Assembly: GCA_022180565.1 (NCBI GenBank)
Contig: BQML01000009.1
Location: forward strand, 1 to 64,000
Direction of reading: 5' to 3'
DNA length: 64,000 nt
DNA from: Bacteroidia bacterium
Lineage (GTDB): Bacteria; Bacteroidota; Ignavibacteria; UBA10030
This document shows, piece by piece, positions 52,871 to 61,620 of the stretch (its first letter is position 1; every line of letters starts with the position of its first letter). The notes beneath the pieces were generated by a model. The model ran no database searches, was not told the origin of the DNA, and worked only from the letters and a program-made list of their open reading frames with translations. Made by a program: the position numbers and the translations under genes.

Positions 52871-53830
52871 TCAGACGAGCAATGCTCCATCCTTCATGAT
52901 CATCCGGTCGTCGAACCAGACTGTTGGCGAGGTGATCAATCCGTCCAAATGCGACTCGACCTTCACAGAACCGCCCATGGTGACGTTGTCACCGAAGGCA
53001 ACATGCACGGTGCCGAGGACCTTTTCATCCTCCAGAATCACCCCTGTAATCTTCGCTCGCTCATTGGTTCCAATTCCGAACTCGGCAAGATTGCGGGAGA
53101 GGGGTCCGTGGATCGCCAGCAAGTCGATGAGGCGTTTCGCATCGGCACCGCCCGTGATCTCACGCGCATAGCCATTGCGAATCATGATACGCAGGGGTTC
53201 CACGAGAATCCCGATGCCTGCCATCGATCCGTCGATGACGACAAGGCCATGGGACTGTTCCTCCAGCGGGGCGACGAAGGCCTCGCCTGTGGGAAGGTTT
53301 CCCCCCTGCCCTCTCTCTCTGAACAGTCCGTGACTCCGAATCGCCTTCCGACCTTCAATGGGCATGACAAGATCGGTACCGAGCGGCGAGGTGACGCGGA
53401 CCGTTTTCGTTTTCTCCAGCAGATCACCCAGCTTGTTCGTCCGTTCGGCAATCCGGTTATAGTCTGAATTCATACACCGCACCATCATATCCTCGGTCAC
53501 ACCGGGAAGGGTGGCAATGCGGACGCCTCTTGCCTGTGCGTTGCGCTTCGCGCTGGTGTGGGTCATGGATTTGCTCGTCGGACACAGGACCACATCCATC
53601 GTCGTCATCAGCTCGGCCACTTCGCGCGGGGGCTCTTCGCCGTGCGTCCTTCGCGGCGTGATCTCGACCAGGAATGTCTCCTTTGCGATCTCCCGTGCCA
53701 CATGAAAAATCGCCCCTCCTATGATCCGGCATGGCTCGTCGGTGATTATGGCGACACGCTCATCAGGACGAAGGGCGAGGCAATCGACAAGTGCGGTTCG
53801 ACACGCAGAGAGCAGGTCGGGGGAGAACAT
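52871..53830 (-). CDS. M29-type leucyl aminopeptidase-like protein
   Basis: This encodes 319 residues, cytosolic, somewhat short for M29 (usually ~400). The signature GTDLVMPIEGRKAIRSHGLF followed by GNLPTGEAFVAPLEE, and the C-terminal VHVAFGDNVTMGG...VESHLDGLITSPTVWFD carry the metal-site residues (Glu in the GEAFVAPLEE region, His, and HxD). It would release N-terminal residues from peptides. Directly adjacent to the DUF885 gene; the short intergenic upstream (53831-53951) holds a tandem repeat. Confidence 0.82.
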   Translation of the reverse strand: MFSPDLLSACRTALVDCLALRPDERVAIITDEPCRIIGGAIFHVAREIAKETFLVEITPRRTHGEEPPREVAELMTTMDVVLCPTSKSMTHTSAKRNAQARGVRIATLPGVTEDMMVRCMNSDYNRIAERTNKLGDLLEKTKTVRVTSPLGTDLVMPIEGRKAIRSHGLFRERGQGGNLPTGEAFVAPLEEQSHGLVVIDGSMAGIGILVEPLRIMIRNGYAREITGGADAKRLIDLLAIHGPLSRNLAEFGIGTNERAKITGVILEDEKVLGTVHVAFGDNVTMGGSVKVESHLDGLITSPTVWFDDRMIMKDGALLV

Positions 53831-53841
53831 GATTGTCTGAA

Positions 53842-53877
53842 TCAGAATTATCAGAATTATCAGAATTTACAGAATCT
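53842..53877. repeat. Four 9-bp tandem repeats
   Basis: The unit TCAGAATTA is repeated at 53842-53850 and 53851-53859, then decays (TCAGAATTT, ACAGAATCT). It lies in the gap between the M29 gene and the MFS gene, close to the M29 start. No known function. Confidence 0.8.
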
Positions 53878-53951
53878 TGAGAATTCTGGGGTCATTCCGT
53901 TCCGTGAATCTCGCCCGCCCCACGGCGGCTGATTCGAGACAGACTCGCCTT

Positions 53952-55280
53952 TTACGCCCCCGCCTTGATCGTTTCCAGCCCATGGGCCCCCGGCCCTCTC
54001 TCTGCTTTCCAGAGCAGGTAGGAGAACAAGAGCCCGAAGGCGCCAAGTCCCGTGAACACCCACATGCCCGCGGCATAGCCGCCGGGATTCTCGGGCCCCG
54101 CGGCAAACGCGTCGTTGAGCCTTCCGATGACCCATGGAATCGCGGCCATCCCCAATTGCTGACACAGGGTCATGAGAGAGTACGCCGAGCCCAGCCGTCT
54201 CTGTTCAACGATATAGGCCACCGAAGGCCACATGATGGCGGGAATGAGGGAAAACACAATGCCCAGAAGCACCATCACGATCAGGAGGGTGACGGGAAGC
54301 GCAAAGGCGCCGAAGCCGGGCAACCAGAGCGTGACCTCCTGACCGGCGGGAACATATGTAACGATGAGGAAGAGGGGGAGGAGAACCAGCGTGCCCACGG
54401 TCATGAAGAACGACCGTCGGCCGACTCTGTCGACCATGAGTCCGAACAGCGGAGTTGCGATCATAGCGGAAAGCGGAAGAAAGCTGTTCAGGATTCCTCC
54501 CAGCTCGCGCGAGGTTCCATGCGCTTCGATGAAGTATTTGATGGCAAACGCGCGGAACGGGAACACGGTTGAATAAAACACCACGCACAATCCCACCACA
54601 TACCAGAATGACGGGCTGAATTTGTAGAGACCCTTCAGTTCCAGCTTATCCGTTTGTCCCTGATTCCCGAGGTCGTAGCGCTTTTCCGCCCGGCTTTCCA
54701 TGATCCAATACAATATTCCTCCCACGACGCACGCGCTGGTGATGCCCGTGGCGATCCAAAGCGGATCCTGCCAGTTGGAGAACGCGGCGCCGGCCCAACC
54801 GGGCGACCAATCGGCCGCCGCCGAACCCAGGCGGGCAATCGTGAGATTAATCCCGAACGCGAAGCTGAGTTCCTTCCCTTTGAACCATTTTGCGAGTGCC
54901 GTCGTGACGGCCACGATCAGTGGTTCGGCTCCCAGGCCCAACATGAAGCGGCCCGTCAGCATCACCCAAAGCATCGGCGACAAGGCTGTCACGGCCGCGG
55001 CCGCGAGGCAGATGGCGCCGAAGACGAAGATCGATTTCTTTGTCCCGAACCGGTCGATGACGTAGCCGCCCACGAGCAGAACGATGACCGCAGCGATGCT
55101 GTACACGGTGTACAGAAGGCCGAGGTCCTCGTCTGAATACTGCAGTTGTTCCTTCAGCAAATCGAAGACAGGCGCAATGGAATCATAGGCATAGTAGTTG
55201 CCGAACATTGCGAAGCTGAGGAAGACAAGGACGATCCAGCGGTAAAGCCGCGAAGGGGTGATGCCTGGCTGTGGTTCCAT
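53952..55280 (-). CDS. MFS transporter
   Basis: This encodes 442 residues from ATG 55280 (MEPQPGITPSRLYRWIVLVF); an earlier frame extension to 55319 is unlikely. Twelve membrane segments, with the MFS motif GGYVIDRFGTKKSIFVFGAI between segments 2 and 3 and FGLMVDRVGRRSFFM between 8 and 9. The family moves small solutes with proton symport or antiport; substrate unknown. It lies next to peptidase and OPT transporter genes, so a peptide or amino-acid product is possible but unproven. Confidence 0.88.
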   Translation of the reverse strand: MEPQPGITPSRLYRWIVLVFLSFAMFGNYYAYDSIAPVFDLLKEQLQYSDEDLGLLYTVYSIAAVIVLLVGGYVIDRFGTKKSIFVFGAICLAAAAVTALSPMLWVMLTGRFMLGLGAEPLIVAVTTALAKWFKGKELSFAFGINLTIARLGSAAADWSPGWAGAAFSNWQDPLWIATGITSACVVGGILYWIMESRAEKRYDLGNQGQTDKLELKGLYKFSPSFWYVVGLCVVFYSTVFPFRAFAIKYFIEAHGTSRELGGILNSFLPLSAMIATPLFGLMVDRVGRRSFFMTVGTLVLLPLFLIVTYVPAGQEVTLWLPGFGAFALPVTLLIVMVLLGIVFSLIPAIMWPSVAYIVEQRRLGSAYSLMTLCQQLGMAAIPWVIGRLNDAFAAGPENPGGYAAGMWVFTGLGAFGLLFSYLLWKAERGPGAHGLETIKAGA

Positions 55281-55305
55281 GGAATTGGTCCTGAGAAGAA
55301 CAAAC

Positions 55306-55358
55306 AAGCCGCGGGACACTGCCGTCGCTCAAACACGACGGCGGTGCGTCCGCGGCTT
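55306..55358 (-). terminator. Large hairpin between OPT and MFS genes
   Basis: AAGCCGCGG (55306-55314) and CCGCGGCTT (55350-55358) form the outer 9-bp stem, with inner arms GCCGTCG and CGACGGC around CTCAAACA. On the minus strand the stem is followed by GTTTGTTCTTCTC. It probably ends the OPT transcript before the MFS gene. Confidence 0.65.
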
Positions 55359-55368
55359 CCGAATGATC

Positions 55369-57498
55369 TTACTTTGTCGTGATGCGTTTCTTCGCGTAAT
55401 AGTACAGCGACGCGGCAAGGAGCAGGAACATGAACACGGAGAAGATATGAGATTCCGTGAGCGATCCGAGCACCGATGGGCCGAGCTCGAAGGCGCCCTC
55501 GGTCAGCACACCCGACTGCTCGAGCAAAGCGATGCCGATGGCCGCGAGGCCAAAGATCCCTCCGCCCGCGATCAATCCGCTTGCATACAGTGACCCTGAA
55601 CTTACTTCCCCTTCGCCATGATCGCCGCCTTTGCCTTCGGCCATCCAACGGACGATGCCTCCGCAGAAAATCGCCAGCGTGGTGCCGATGGATAGGTAGG
55701 AACCGACCGCGAATGCGAGCGAGCGGACCCCGAGAAGTTCAACGGCAACGACGAGGAACACACCGAGCAAAACCAATCCCCAGGGGAGTTGTTGGTTCAG
55801 GATGCCGTTAATGACGGTTGCCATCAATCGTGCTTGCGGAGCTGCGGCACGCTCGGATCCGATGCCCTGAATCCATTGAATCTCGATCTGGCCGCTGGCG
55901 GGATTGTAGAGAAACTTGCCGTCAGGGATCGTGCGGGAACCGATCGCATTGATCAGATAGTAGTTCGTCCCTTCATGCTGAAACGCGCGCGATTCGATCT
56001 GAACGCCCTGTGGAGGAGCCTCCGGGTCAAACGGCATCTGGGTGGGGCGATATTCTGCAAGTCCCTCATTCATCATAATGAGGGTCAGGCCGATAACGAA
56101 GACCGATGCCATAACGCCCACCATAAGACCCAGCTGTTGTTTATAGGGTGTCGCACCGACGAGGAAGCCTGTTTTGAGGTCCTGCGATGTCGCGCCGGCA
56201 TTGGCGGCGGCGACACAGACAACCCCGCCAATCGTAATGGCCAGAGCGCTGTAGGCCCCTCCGGTCCATCCGGCAATCAGGAACAGTGCGCAGGTTGCCA
56301 TGAGCGTGGCGATGGTCATGCCGGAGACCGGATTGGCCGACGAACCGATCAGTCCGACAATGCGTGAGGAAACGGTAACAAAGAGAAAACCGAACACGAC
56401 GACCAGCAGAGCGGAGAGCAGGTTGGCAAGGACACCCGTATCTGCCCCGGGAATGGGGGCAAAGGTCAGAAGACCCCAGATCACAAGAACCAGGGCGATG
56501 GAGCCGATCATGACAACATTCATCGGCAGGTCATTTTCGGTTCGTGTCAATACTTGCGCCGCTCCGCCCTTTCTGGCCGACAGGTCCTTCACACCGGCCT
56601 TGAAGGCATTAATAATCGTGGGCATGGTTCGCATGAGCGTGATGAGACCCGCCGCAGCCACAGCTCCGGCACCCATGGGCCTGATGTAACTTGCCCAGAT
56701 CTGATTCGGGGTCATTTCCGCGATGGGGATGGTTCCGGGATACAGGGGCTCAGGGAGCATGCCTCCGAAAAATTTGATTGCCGGGATCATCAAAAGCCAG
56801 GAAAATACGCCACCGGCGAAGATCGTGCCGGCAACTTTGGGACCGATGATGTAGCCGACGCCGAGGTATTCGGGCGTCACTTCGGCCTTCACCGAAGCAC
56901 CGGTGAACCACGAGGGCCGGTATTCCGGTGTCGTGGGCCAGAACTTCATGGCGTGCATGAGGAACGCATACACGCCCCCGATGCCCAGGCCGGCAAAGAC
57001 ACGACCGGCAAATGATCCGCCTTTTTCTCCCGCCACCAGAACGTCCGCGCAGGCCGTCCCTTCCGGATACGTGAGATTGCCGTGTTCCTTTACGATCAGC
57101 TGGCGCCGCAAGGGAATCATGAACAAAATGCCGAGCCATCCGCCGATAAGAGCCAGAAGGAAGATCCGCGTATATTCCAGCGGAAAACCGAGGAAGATCA
57201 ACGCGGGGAGCGTGAAGATGACGCCGGCCGCGACCGACTCACCGGCCGACCCTGTCGTCTGTACAATGTTGTTTTCCAGAATCGTCCCGCGGCCGAAGAT
57301 GCGCAGGAGACTGATGGACAGCACGGCGATGGGAATCGACGCAGACACGGTGAGCCCGGCCCGGAGCCCCAGGTACACCGTCACCGCCCCGAACAGGATT
57401 CCGAACAGGGCCCCCAAAATCAGAGCTTTGACGGAAAACTCCGGAATCTCCTGGGATGCAGGAATGAACGGCTGGAAGGTTGTGTTGGAATCAGCCAT
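55369..57498 (-). CDS. OPT family oligopeptide transporter
   Basis: This encodes 709 residues with about 14-16 membrane segments. OPT landmarks: [40 protein letters not shown], and [21 protein letters not shown] soluble insert at ~495-550 ([20 protein letters not shown]) lies between segments. The family imports small oligopeptides or metal-peptide complexes. Together with the S9, DUF885 and M29 peptidases and proline dehydrogenase on the same strand it suggests a peptide-use route. Confidence 0.92.
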   Translation of the reverse strand: MADSNTTFQPFIPASQEIPEFSVKALILGALFGILFGAVTVYLGLRAGLTVSASIPIAVLSISLLRIFGRGTILENNIVQTTGSAGESVAAGVIFTLPALIFLGFPLEYTRIFLLALIGGWLGILFMIPLRRQLIVKEHGNLTYPEGTACADVLVAGEKGGSFAGRVFAGLGIGGVYAFLMHAMKFWPTTPEYRPSWFTGASVKAEVTPEYLGVGYIIGPKVAGTIFAGGVFSWLLMIPAIKFFGGMLPEPLYPGTIPIAEMTPNQIWASYIRPMGAGAVAAAGLITLMRTMPTIINAFKAGVKDLSARKGGAAQVLTRTENDLPMNVVMIGSIALVLVIWGLLTFAPIPGADTGVLANLLSALLVVVFGFLFVTVSSRIVGLIGSSANPVSGMTIATLMATCALFLIAGWTGGAYSALAITIGGVVCVAAANAGATSQDLKTGFLVGATPYKQQLGLMVGVMASVFVIGLTLIMMNEGLAEYRPTQMPFDPEAPPQGVQIESRAFQHEGTNYYLINAIGSRTIPDGKFLYNPASGQIEIQWIQGIGSERAAAPQARLMATVINGILNQQLPWGLVLLGVFLVVAVELLGVRSLAFAVGSYLSIGTTLAIFCGGIVRWMAEGKGGDHGEGEVSSGSLYASGLIAGGGIFGLAAIGIALLEQSGVLTEGAFELGPSVLGSLTESHIFSVFMFLLLAASLYYYAKKRITTK

Positions 57499-57522
57499 AG
57501 GTTCTCCCGAGTTATGGTGGGA

Positions 57523-58431
57523 TTACGTGTTGTTTCCAGTAAACAAGGCCCGAAGGACATACCCTGCAATCTGAGGATTCTCCTTCAACCTTCGGACTGA
57601 ATACGAATACCACTGATCTCCGTACGGAACATACACGCGCAGGCGGTGGCCTGCGGCGACAATGGACGACCGGAGCTGTTCTCGCACACCCAACAACATC
57701 TGAAACTCGTACCGATTCCTGTCCGGGTTGTTTTTCTGAATCAACTCATACGCTTTGTCGATCAGGTAGTCGTCGTGGGTGGCAATCCCTACGTAACAGC
57801 CGTTCTCGATCAGCACGCGCATCAGCAGTCCGAAGCTCCTGCGGATTTCGTCGCGATCCTGATACGCAATATCGGGCGATTCGCGGTAGATACCTTTGCA
57901 GAGACGGACGTTCGCCTTCATTTTCACAAGATCCCGGACATCCGCATCGCTCCTGCGGAGGTACGCCTGGATGACCACCCCGACATTCTCGAACCCCTCG
58001 GCGCGAAGCTTGCGGTACTGGGCCAGCGTCGCCGTCGTCATGGTTGAATCCTCCATGTCGATGCGAACGAAGTTCCCCCGCTCGTGCGCGGCCCGGACAA
58101 TACTGCGGAGAATTCCGTAGCAGAAGTCCGGATCAATGCGGAACCCGACCTGTGAGAGTTTGACCGAGATGTTGGAGTCGAGGCGGCGTTCCCTGATCTC
58201 ATCCAATACCCGTATCCACTCGTTCCGAATACTCTCGGCTTTGCCGCGCTCAAGCACATCCTCTCCAAGAATGTCGAGAGTCGCCATCATGTTTTGAGCG
58301 TTGAGTTTCTGAACGACGGCTACGGCATCCGCAAGGCGGGACCCTGCAATGTACCGGGAAGATACTTTTCCAACGATCGGTTTTGGAATAAACGGAAGGG
58401 TTTTGGCAACGAAGGAATTCAGAAGTTCCAC
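57523..58431 (-). CDS. Proline dehydrogenase (short form)
   Basis: This encodes 302 residues, the monofunctional PRODH without the P5C dehydrogenase domain. Typical blocks: NISVKLSQVGFRIDPDFCYG, RIDMEDSTMTTATLAQYRKL, LCKGIYRESPDIAYQDRDEI, EFQMLLGVREQLRSS and RVYVPYGDQWYSYSVRRLKE (FAD and substrate contacts). It oxidises proline to pyrroline-5-carboxylate with FAD, passing electrons to quinone. It lies 24 bases upstream of the OPT gene. Proline from imported peptides could be its substrate. Confidence 0.93.
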   Translation of the reverse strand: MELLNSFVAKTLPFIPKPIVGKVSSRYIAGSRLADAVAVVQKLNAQNMMATLDILGEDVLERGKAESIRNEWIRVLDEIRERRLDSNISVKLSQVGFRIDPDFCYGILRSIVRAAHERGNFVRIDMEDSTMTTATLAQYRKLRAEGFENVGVVIQAYLRRSDADVRDLVKMKANVRLCKGIYRESPDIAYQDRDEIRRSFGLLMRVLIENGCYVGIATHDDYLIDKAYELIQKNNPDRNRYEFQMLLGVREQLRSSIVAAGHRLRVYVPYGDQWYSYSVRRLKENPQIAGYVLRALFTGNNT

Positions 58432-58700
58432 GGGTCAGGCTACTTCATTCAATCGACATAGAAATGTTCGGCGCTCAGTTTGATGTTACCCCCCCGGCCG
58501 ACTTGATATCCGCTTTTCCCTTCCCCGTGACTGCTTTGAGGGATATGGCGGATACCGAAGGGAGAACCGGGAAATTGGCCCCGAAAAAGGTACCCACCCA
58601 TCCCCCAAAATGCAAGGAAAAGCGGACATCGAGTGACTGTATTCTTTGGGAAGAAGTCCGGTGCCACTTCCGGGCCTTGAAGGTACACCGGACCTTCTCG
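58432..58700. other. Intergenic stretch with no convincing gene
   Basis: A minus-strand frame at 58449-58688 (79 residues) and a longer plus-strand frame starting at 58464 both exist, but neither has a motif or ribosome site. The plus frame runs into the next gene. I see no hairpin terminator here. Confidence 0.4.
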
Positions 58701-60044
58701 TTAGAAGCTGATCACAAACCCGACTTTCGGCTCAATGCGCTTTTGGGACTTGTATCCTGTGACCACACCGGCATCGTTCTTCTCTTCCGTGAACGTCCAG
58801 AGATAGGTCGTCGATACAAAGATGAACGGAAGGGGCTTGTAGCCGAAGTCGACCGAAAACAAGGAATTATTATCAACTTTGAAAACCCTGCCCACATTCT
58901 TCTTATCGTATCCCGCTCTCAAAATAATTCCCGGAATCGCATCACCTGCGTCAAACTCGAAGTGGAGGATCCCCGCGTTTTTGACACCTACCGGGGATTG
59001 ATAGCCGCCGATGATATTGAACGTTCCAAGGATGCTGACCAGCAGTTCACCGTAGTATCCTTCACCCCCTGTCACCGACTTGAGAAGCTGAGCCTTGCTC
59101 ATGAAGCCTGTGGTATCGAACGGTACATAGCGTTCCTTCTCGTACAGCGCGTCGAAATACGACGGCATATACTGATCCCCCGTCCACCGCCGCTCGTACT
59201 TTGCTCCAATCCCGACGATCCCCAGACCTGAGAAATACAAATCGATGCCGACCGCGAGACCACTGCCATAACCCGAGATTGAAGCGAAGTCCGTGTAGAG
59301 CGTGGAATTCACCATAGGCATGGAGAGAACCGGAAATCCTATGTCGAATCCGAAGATTCCGAGCGATCCCCCGTCTTGCGCCAGCGCCAGAGGACGCGGA
59401 CTTGGGCCGATCGGCGCCGTCACATCGGCCTTTTCATGAAAGTCGGCCGCATAGGTAATCCCTGCTTCCATACCGCCGATGACCGGGACGTCGGCCAGCG
59501 AAGTGAATTTCAGCGGTCGGGCGTAGGTGCGCAGTCCGAACAGGCCTGCCGCGCCAAAGTCGCTGTAGACGCTCTCGAACCCGAACTTCTCGAAATCGAG
59601 GTCGAACTCCATTCCGAACTTCCGCTCATCATAACTGGCGCTATTCCGGTAATTGTACACGATCGTGCCGTGACCCAATCGTGCATAGTCAAGCACGCCG
59701 ACCCGCGCGTATAGAGGTTCTTTCTTCGTGCCGTATCGAATGTACCGGATGATTCTCAGATAGTCGTACCCCTCGTCAAAGTCCTCACTACGAATCTTTC
59801 CGTTTTTTCCCACGCGGATATTCAGGTCGAGTCCTACGCCGATTTTTCCGAACGACAACTCGGGCATAAGATTGAACAGGTAGTACGGCTGACCGTCGAT
59901 GAACGTCAGACCGAATCCGCCCATAATGTTCTGTTGTTGTTTTGCGATAAGTGCCTGCGATGGGGTGGTTTGAGCCCGGCTTTTCCAGGCAATCAATACC
60001 AGGCCGACCGCAACGACAATTATCGTACGATTGAGACCTTTCAT
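58701..60044 (-). CDS. Predicted outer-membrane beta-barrel protein
   Basis: This encodes 447 residues with a signal peptide (IIVVAVGLVLIAWKSRAQ). The mature part alternates amphipathic strands (YYLFNLMPELSFGKIGVGLD, LYARVGVLDYARLGHGTIVY) and ends VGFVISF with a terminal Phe, the usual barrel C-terminus. No family recognised. It lies 19 bases downstream of the SpmB gene on the same strand. Confidence 0.72.
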   Translation of the reverse strand: MKGLNRTIIVVAVGLVLIAWKSRAQTTPSQALIAKQQQNIMGGFGLTFIDGQPYYLFNLMPELSFGKIGVGLDLNIRVGKNGKIRSEDFDEGYDYLRIIRYIRYGTKKEPLYARVGVLDYARLGHGTIVYNYRNSASYDERKFGMEFDLDFEKFGFESVYSDFGAAGLFGLRTYARPLKFTSLADVPVIGGMEAGITYAADFHEKADVTAPIGPSPRPLALAQDGGSLGIFGFDIGFPVLSMPMVNSTLYTDFASISGYGSGLAVGIDLYFSGLGIVGIGAKYERRWTGDQYMPSYFDALYEKERYVPFDTTGFMSKAQLLKSVTGGEGYYGELLVSILGTFNIIGGYQSPVGVKNAGILHFEFDAGDAIPGIILRAGYDKKNVGRVFKVDNNSLFSVDFGYKPLPFIFVSTTYLWTFTEEKNDAGVVTGYKSQKRIEPKVGFVISF

Positions 60045-60063
60045 GAATCCTCCTTAGTAGTTC

Positions 60064-60621
60064 TTAGATTCCAAAGTACACCCTTGTGATCACCACGGCC
60101 GCAAGCATGCCGATCACATCTGCGATCAGGCCGGCAGGCAGGGCATGACGGGTGTTTCTGATGTTCACAGCGCCAAAGTAAACAGCCAGCACGTAGAAAG
60201 TCGTTTCCGTACTGCCGTACATGGTCGACACAAGGACCCCGATGAAGGAGTCCGGCCCATGCACTTTCATCAATTCGGTCATGATACCCAGAGAGCCGCT
60301 TCCGGAAAGCGGCCGCATAAACGCCATCGGCAGCGCCTCGGCCGGCATGCCGATGAAGTTCGTGAGGGGAGCTATAACCGATGAAAGCACATCCAACGCT
60401 CCGCTGGCCCGGAAAACACCGATAGCCATCAGCATGGCAACAAGATAGGGGATAATTCTGACGGCAACGGTGAAGCCATCCTTGGCGCCTTCCACAAAAA
60501 CCTCATACACTTTGACCTTCCTGACCATTCCCCATCCCAGGAACAACAGCAAGATGAGAGGAATTGCCACAATCGATATGATCTCAATCACGGAGCGGAA
60601 GAAATCACCCAAGGGAGGCAT
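60064..60621 (-). CDS. spmB: Nucleoside-recognition (SpmB-like) membrane protein
   Basis: This encodes 185 residues with about five membrane helices. SpmB-type blocks: EGAKDGFTVAVRIIPYLVAM, ALPMAFMRPLSGSGSLGIMT and GSTETTFYVLAVYFGAVNIR. The family (PF07670, nucleoside recognition) is named for sporulation proteins but occurs widely in non-spore-formers. Its start overlaps the end of the SpmA-like gene by 17 bases, so the two are coupled. Confidence 0.85.
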   Translation of the reverse strand: MPPLGDFFRSVIEIISIVAIPLILLLFLGWGMVRKVKVYEVFVEGAKDGFTVAVRIIPYLVAMLMAIGVFRASGALDVLSSVIAPLTNFIGMPAEALPMAFMRPLSGSGSLGIMTELMKVHGPDSFIGVLVSTMYGSTETTFYVLAVYFGAVNIRNTRHALPAGLIADVIGMLAAVVITRVYFGI

Positions 60622-61585
60622 CCTTTCGTTCGTTGTCGGGATCGTCTTTACGAAACCGCGGCATCCTCTGAAGGAGTTTTACCGCCAGGATCCCTGCAAT
60701 TGTAGCACAACCGGCTCCAAAGATCGATGTACCGATGATGACTCCGGGATTCGCCGAGCCTGCCGCGACCCGAACAGCAATGGCTGTTGCGGGAATGAGG
60801 ACCAAGCCGGAAGTATTGATGGCAAGAAAGGTGCACATGGCGTTCGTCGCAGTGCCTGCCTTCGGATTGAGCTTGTTCAGCTCTTCCATTGCTTTAAGAC
60901 CAAACGGGGTTGCCGCATTGCTCAATCCCAGTAAGTTGGCCGAGATATTCATAATCATGGCTCCTACGGCCGGGTGATCCGGCGGCACCTCGGGAAACAA
61001 CCGCCTTGTGATCGGCCCAAGGAGCTTTGTGAGTAAACGGACTGCTCCGGCTTCCTCAGCGACTTTCATGACTCCAAGCCACAGTGCCATGATTCCGATG
61101 AGACCGAGGGCAATGGTCACAGCGGTGGCGGCATAGTCCAGGGCGGCCTTCACTACCGCGCGGAGTTTTACAAAACGAATCGGCTCAAAGACAAACGTCA
61201 CGGACCCGCTCTTCGCGTCAAGAGACCGAACGGTGCCGCTCAGACGGTCCGCGTTCTGCCCCCGTGCCGCTCTCGTTTTCCATATTTCCGGCATTTCCGG
61301 CGTCACGGGCAAAGTGATGGTCCCTCCCGATCCCCCGGCAATCCTCACTCTGACCCGAACATCTTCTTCCCGGCCTGCACCGTACACCTCATGAAACACC
61401 GCGGCGGGAATGACAAGCATTCCCTCCCAGCTTCTCATTGCAAGTCCGCCTTCCTCCCATCCCTCCAAACGTCCCTGAATCGGAACACCGTTTGCGTACG
61501 GATTCACGATTTCATCGCGGACATCGTTCCCAACGGCAACGAGAATCCCAAGAACAATGAGAGCAATCCAGACGTAGTTCAGCAT
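60605..61585 (-). CDS. spmA: Nucleoside-recognition (SpmA-like) membrane protein with long N-terminal insert
   Basis: This encodes 326 residues; classical SpmA is about 190-200. The first helix (residues 3-18) is followed by ~120 soluble residues rich in beta character (RVRVRIAGGSGGTITLPV), probably periplasmic. The SpmA core follows (IGIMALWLGVMKVAEEAGAV, MIMNISANLLGLSNAATPFG, CTFLAINTSGLVLIPATAIA). It pairs with SpmB downstream. The insert is the notable feature; its role is unknown. Confidence 0.85.
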   Translation of the reverse strand: MLNYVWIALIVLGILVAVGNDVRDEIVNPYANGVPIQGRLEGWEEGGLAMRSWEGMLVIPAAVFHEVYGAGREEDVRVRVRIAGGSGGTITLPVTPEMPEIWKTRAARGQNADRLSGTVRSLDAKSGSVTFVFEPIRFVKLRAVVKAALDYAATAVTIALGLIGIMALWLGVMKVAEEAGAVRLLTKLLGPITRRLFPEVPPDHPAVGAMIMNISANLLGLSNAATPFGLKAMEELNKLNPKAGTATNAMCTFLAINTSGLVLIPATAIAVRVAAGSANPGVIIGTSIFGAGCATIAGILAVKLLQRMPRFRKDDPDNERKDASLG

Positions 61586-61620
61586 GTCATTCTCAAAGGG
61601 TGATCATTTCAACCGTCATT

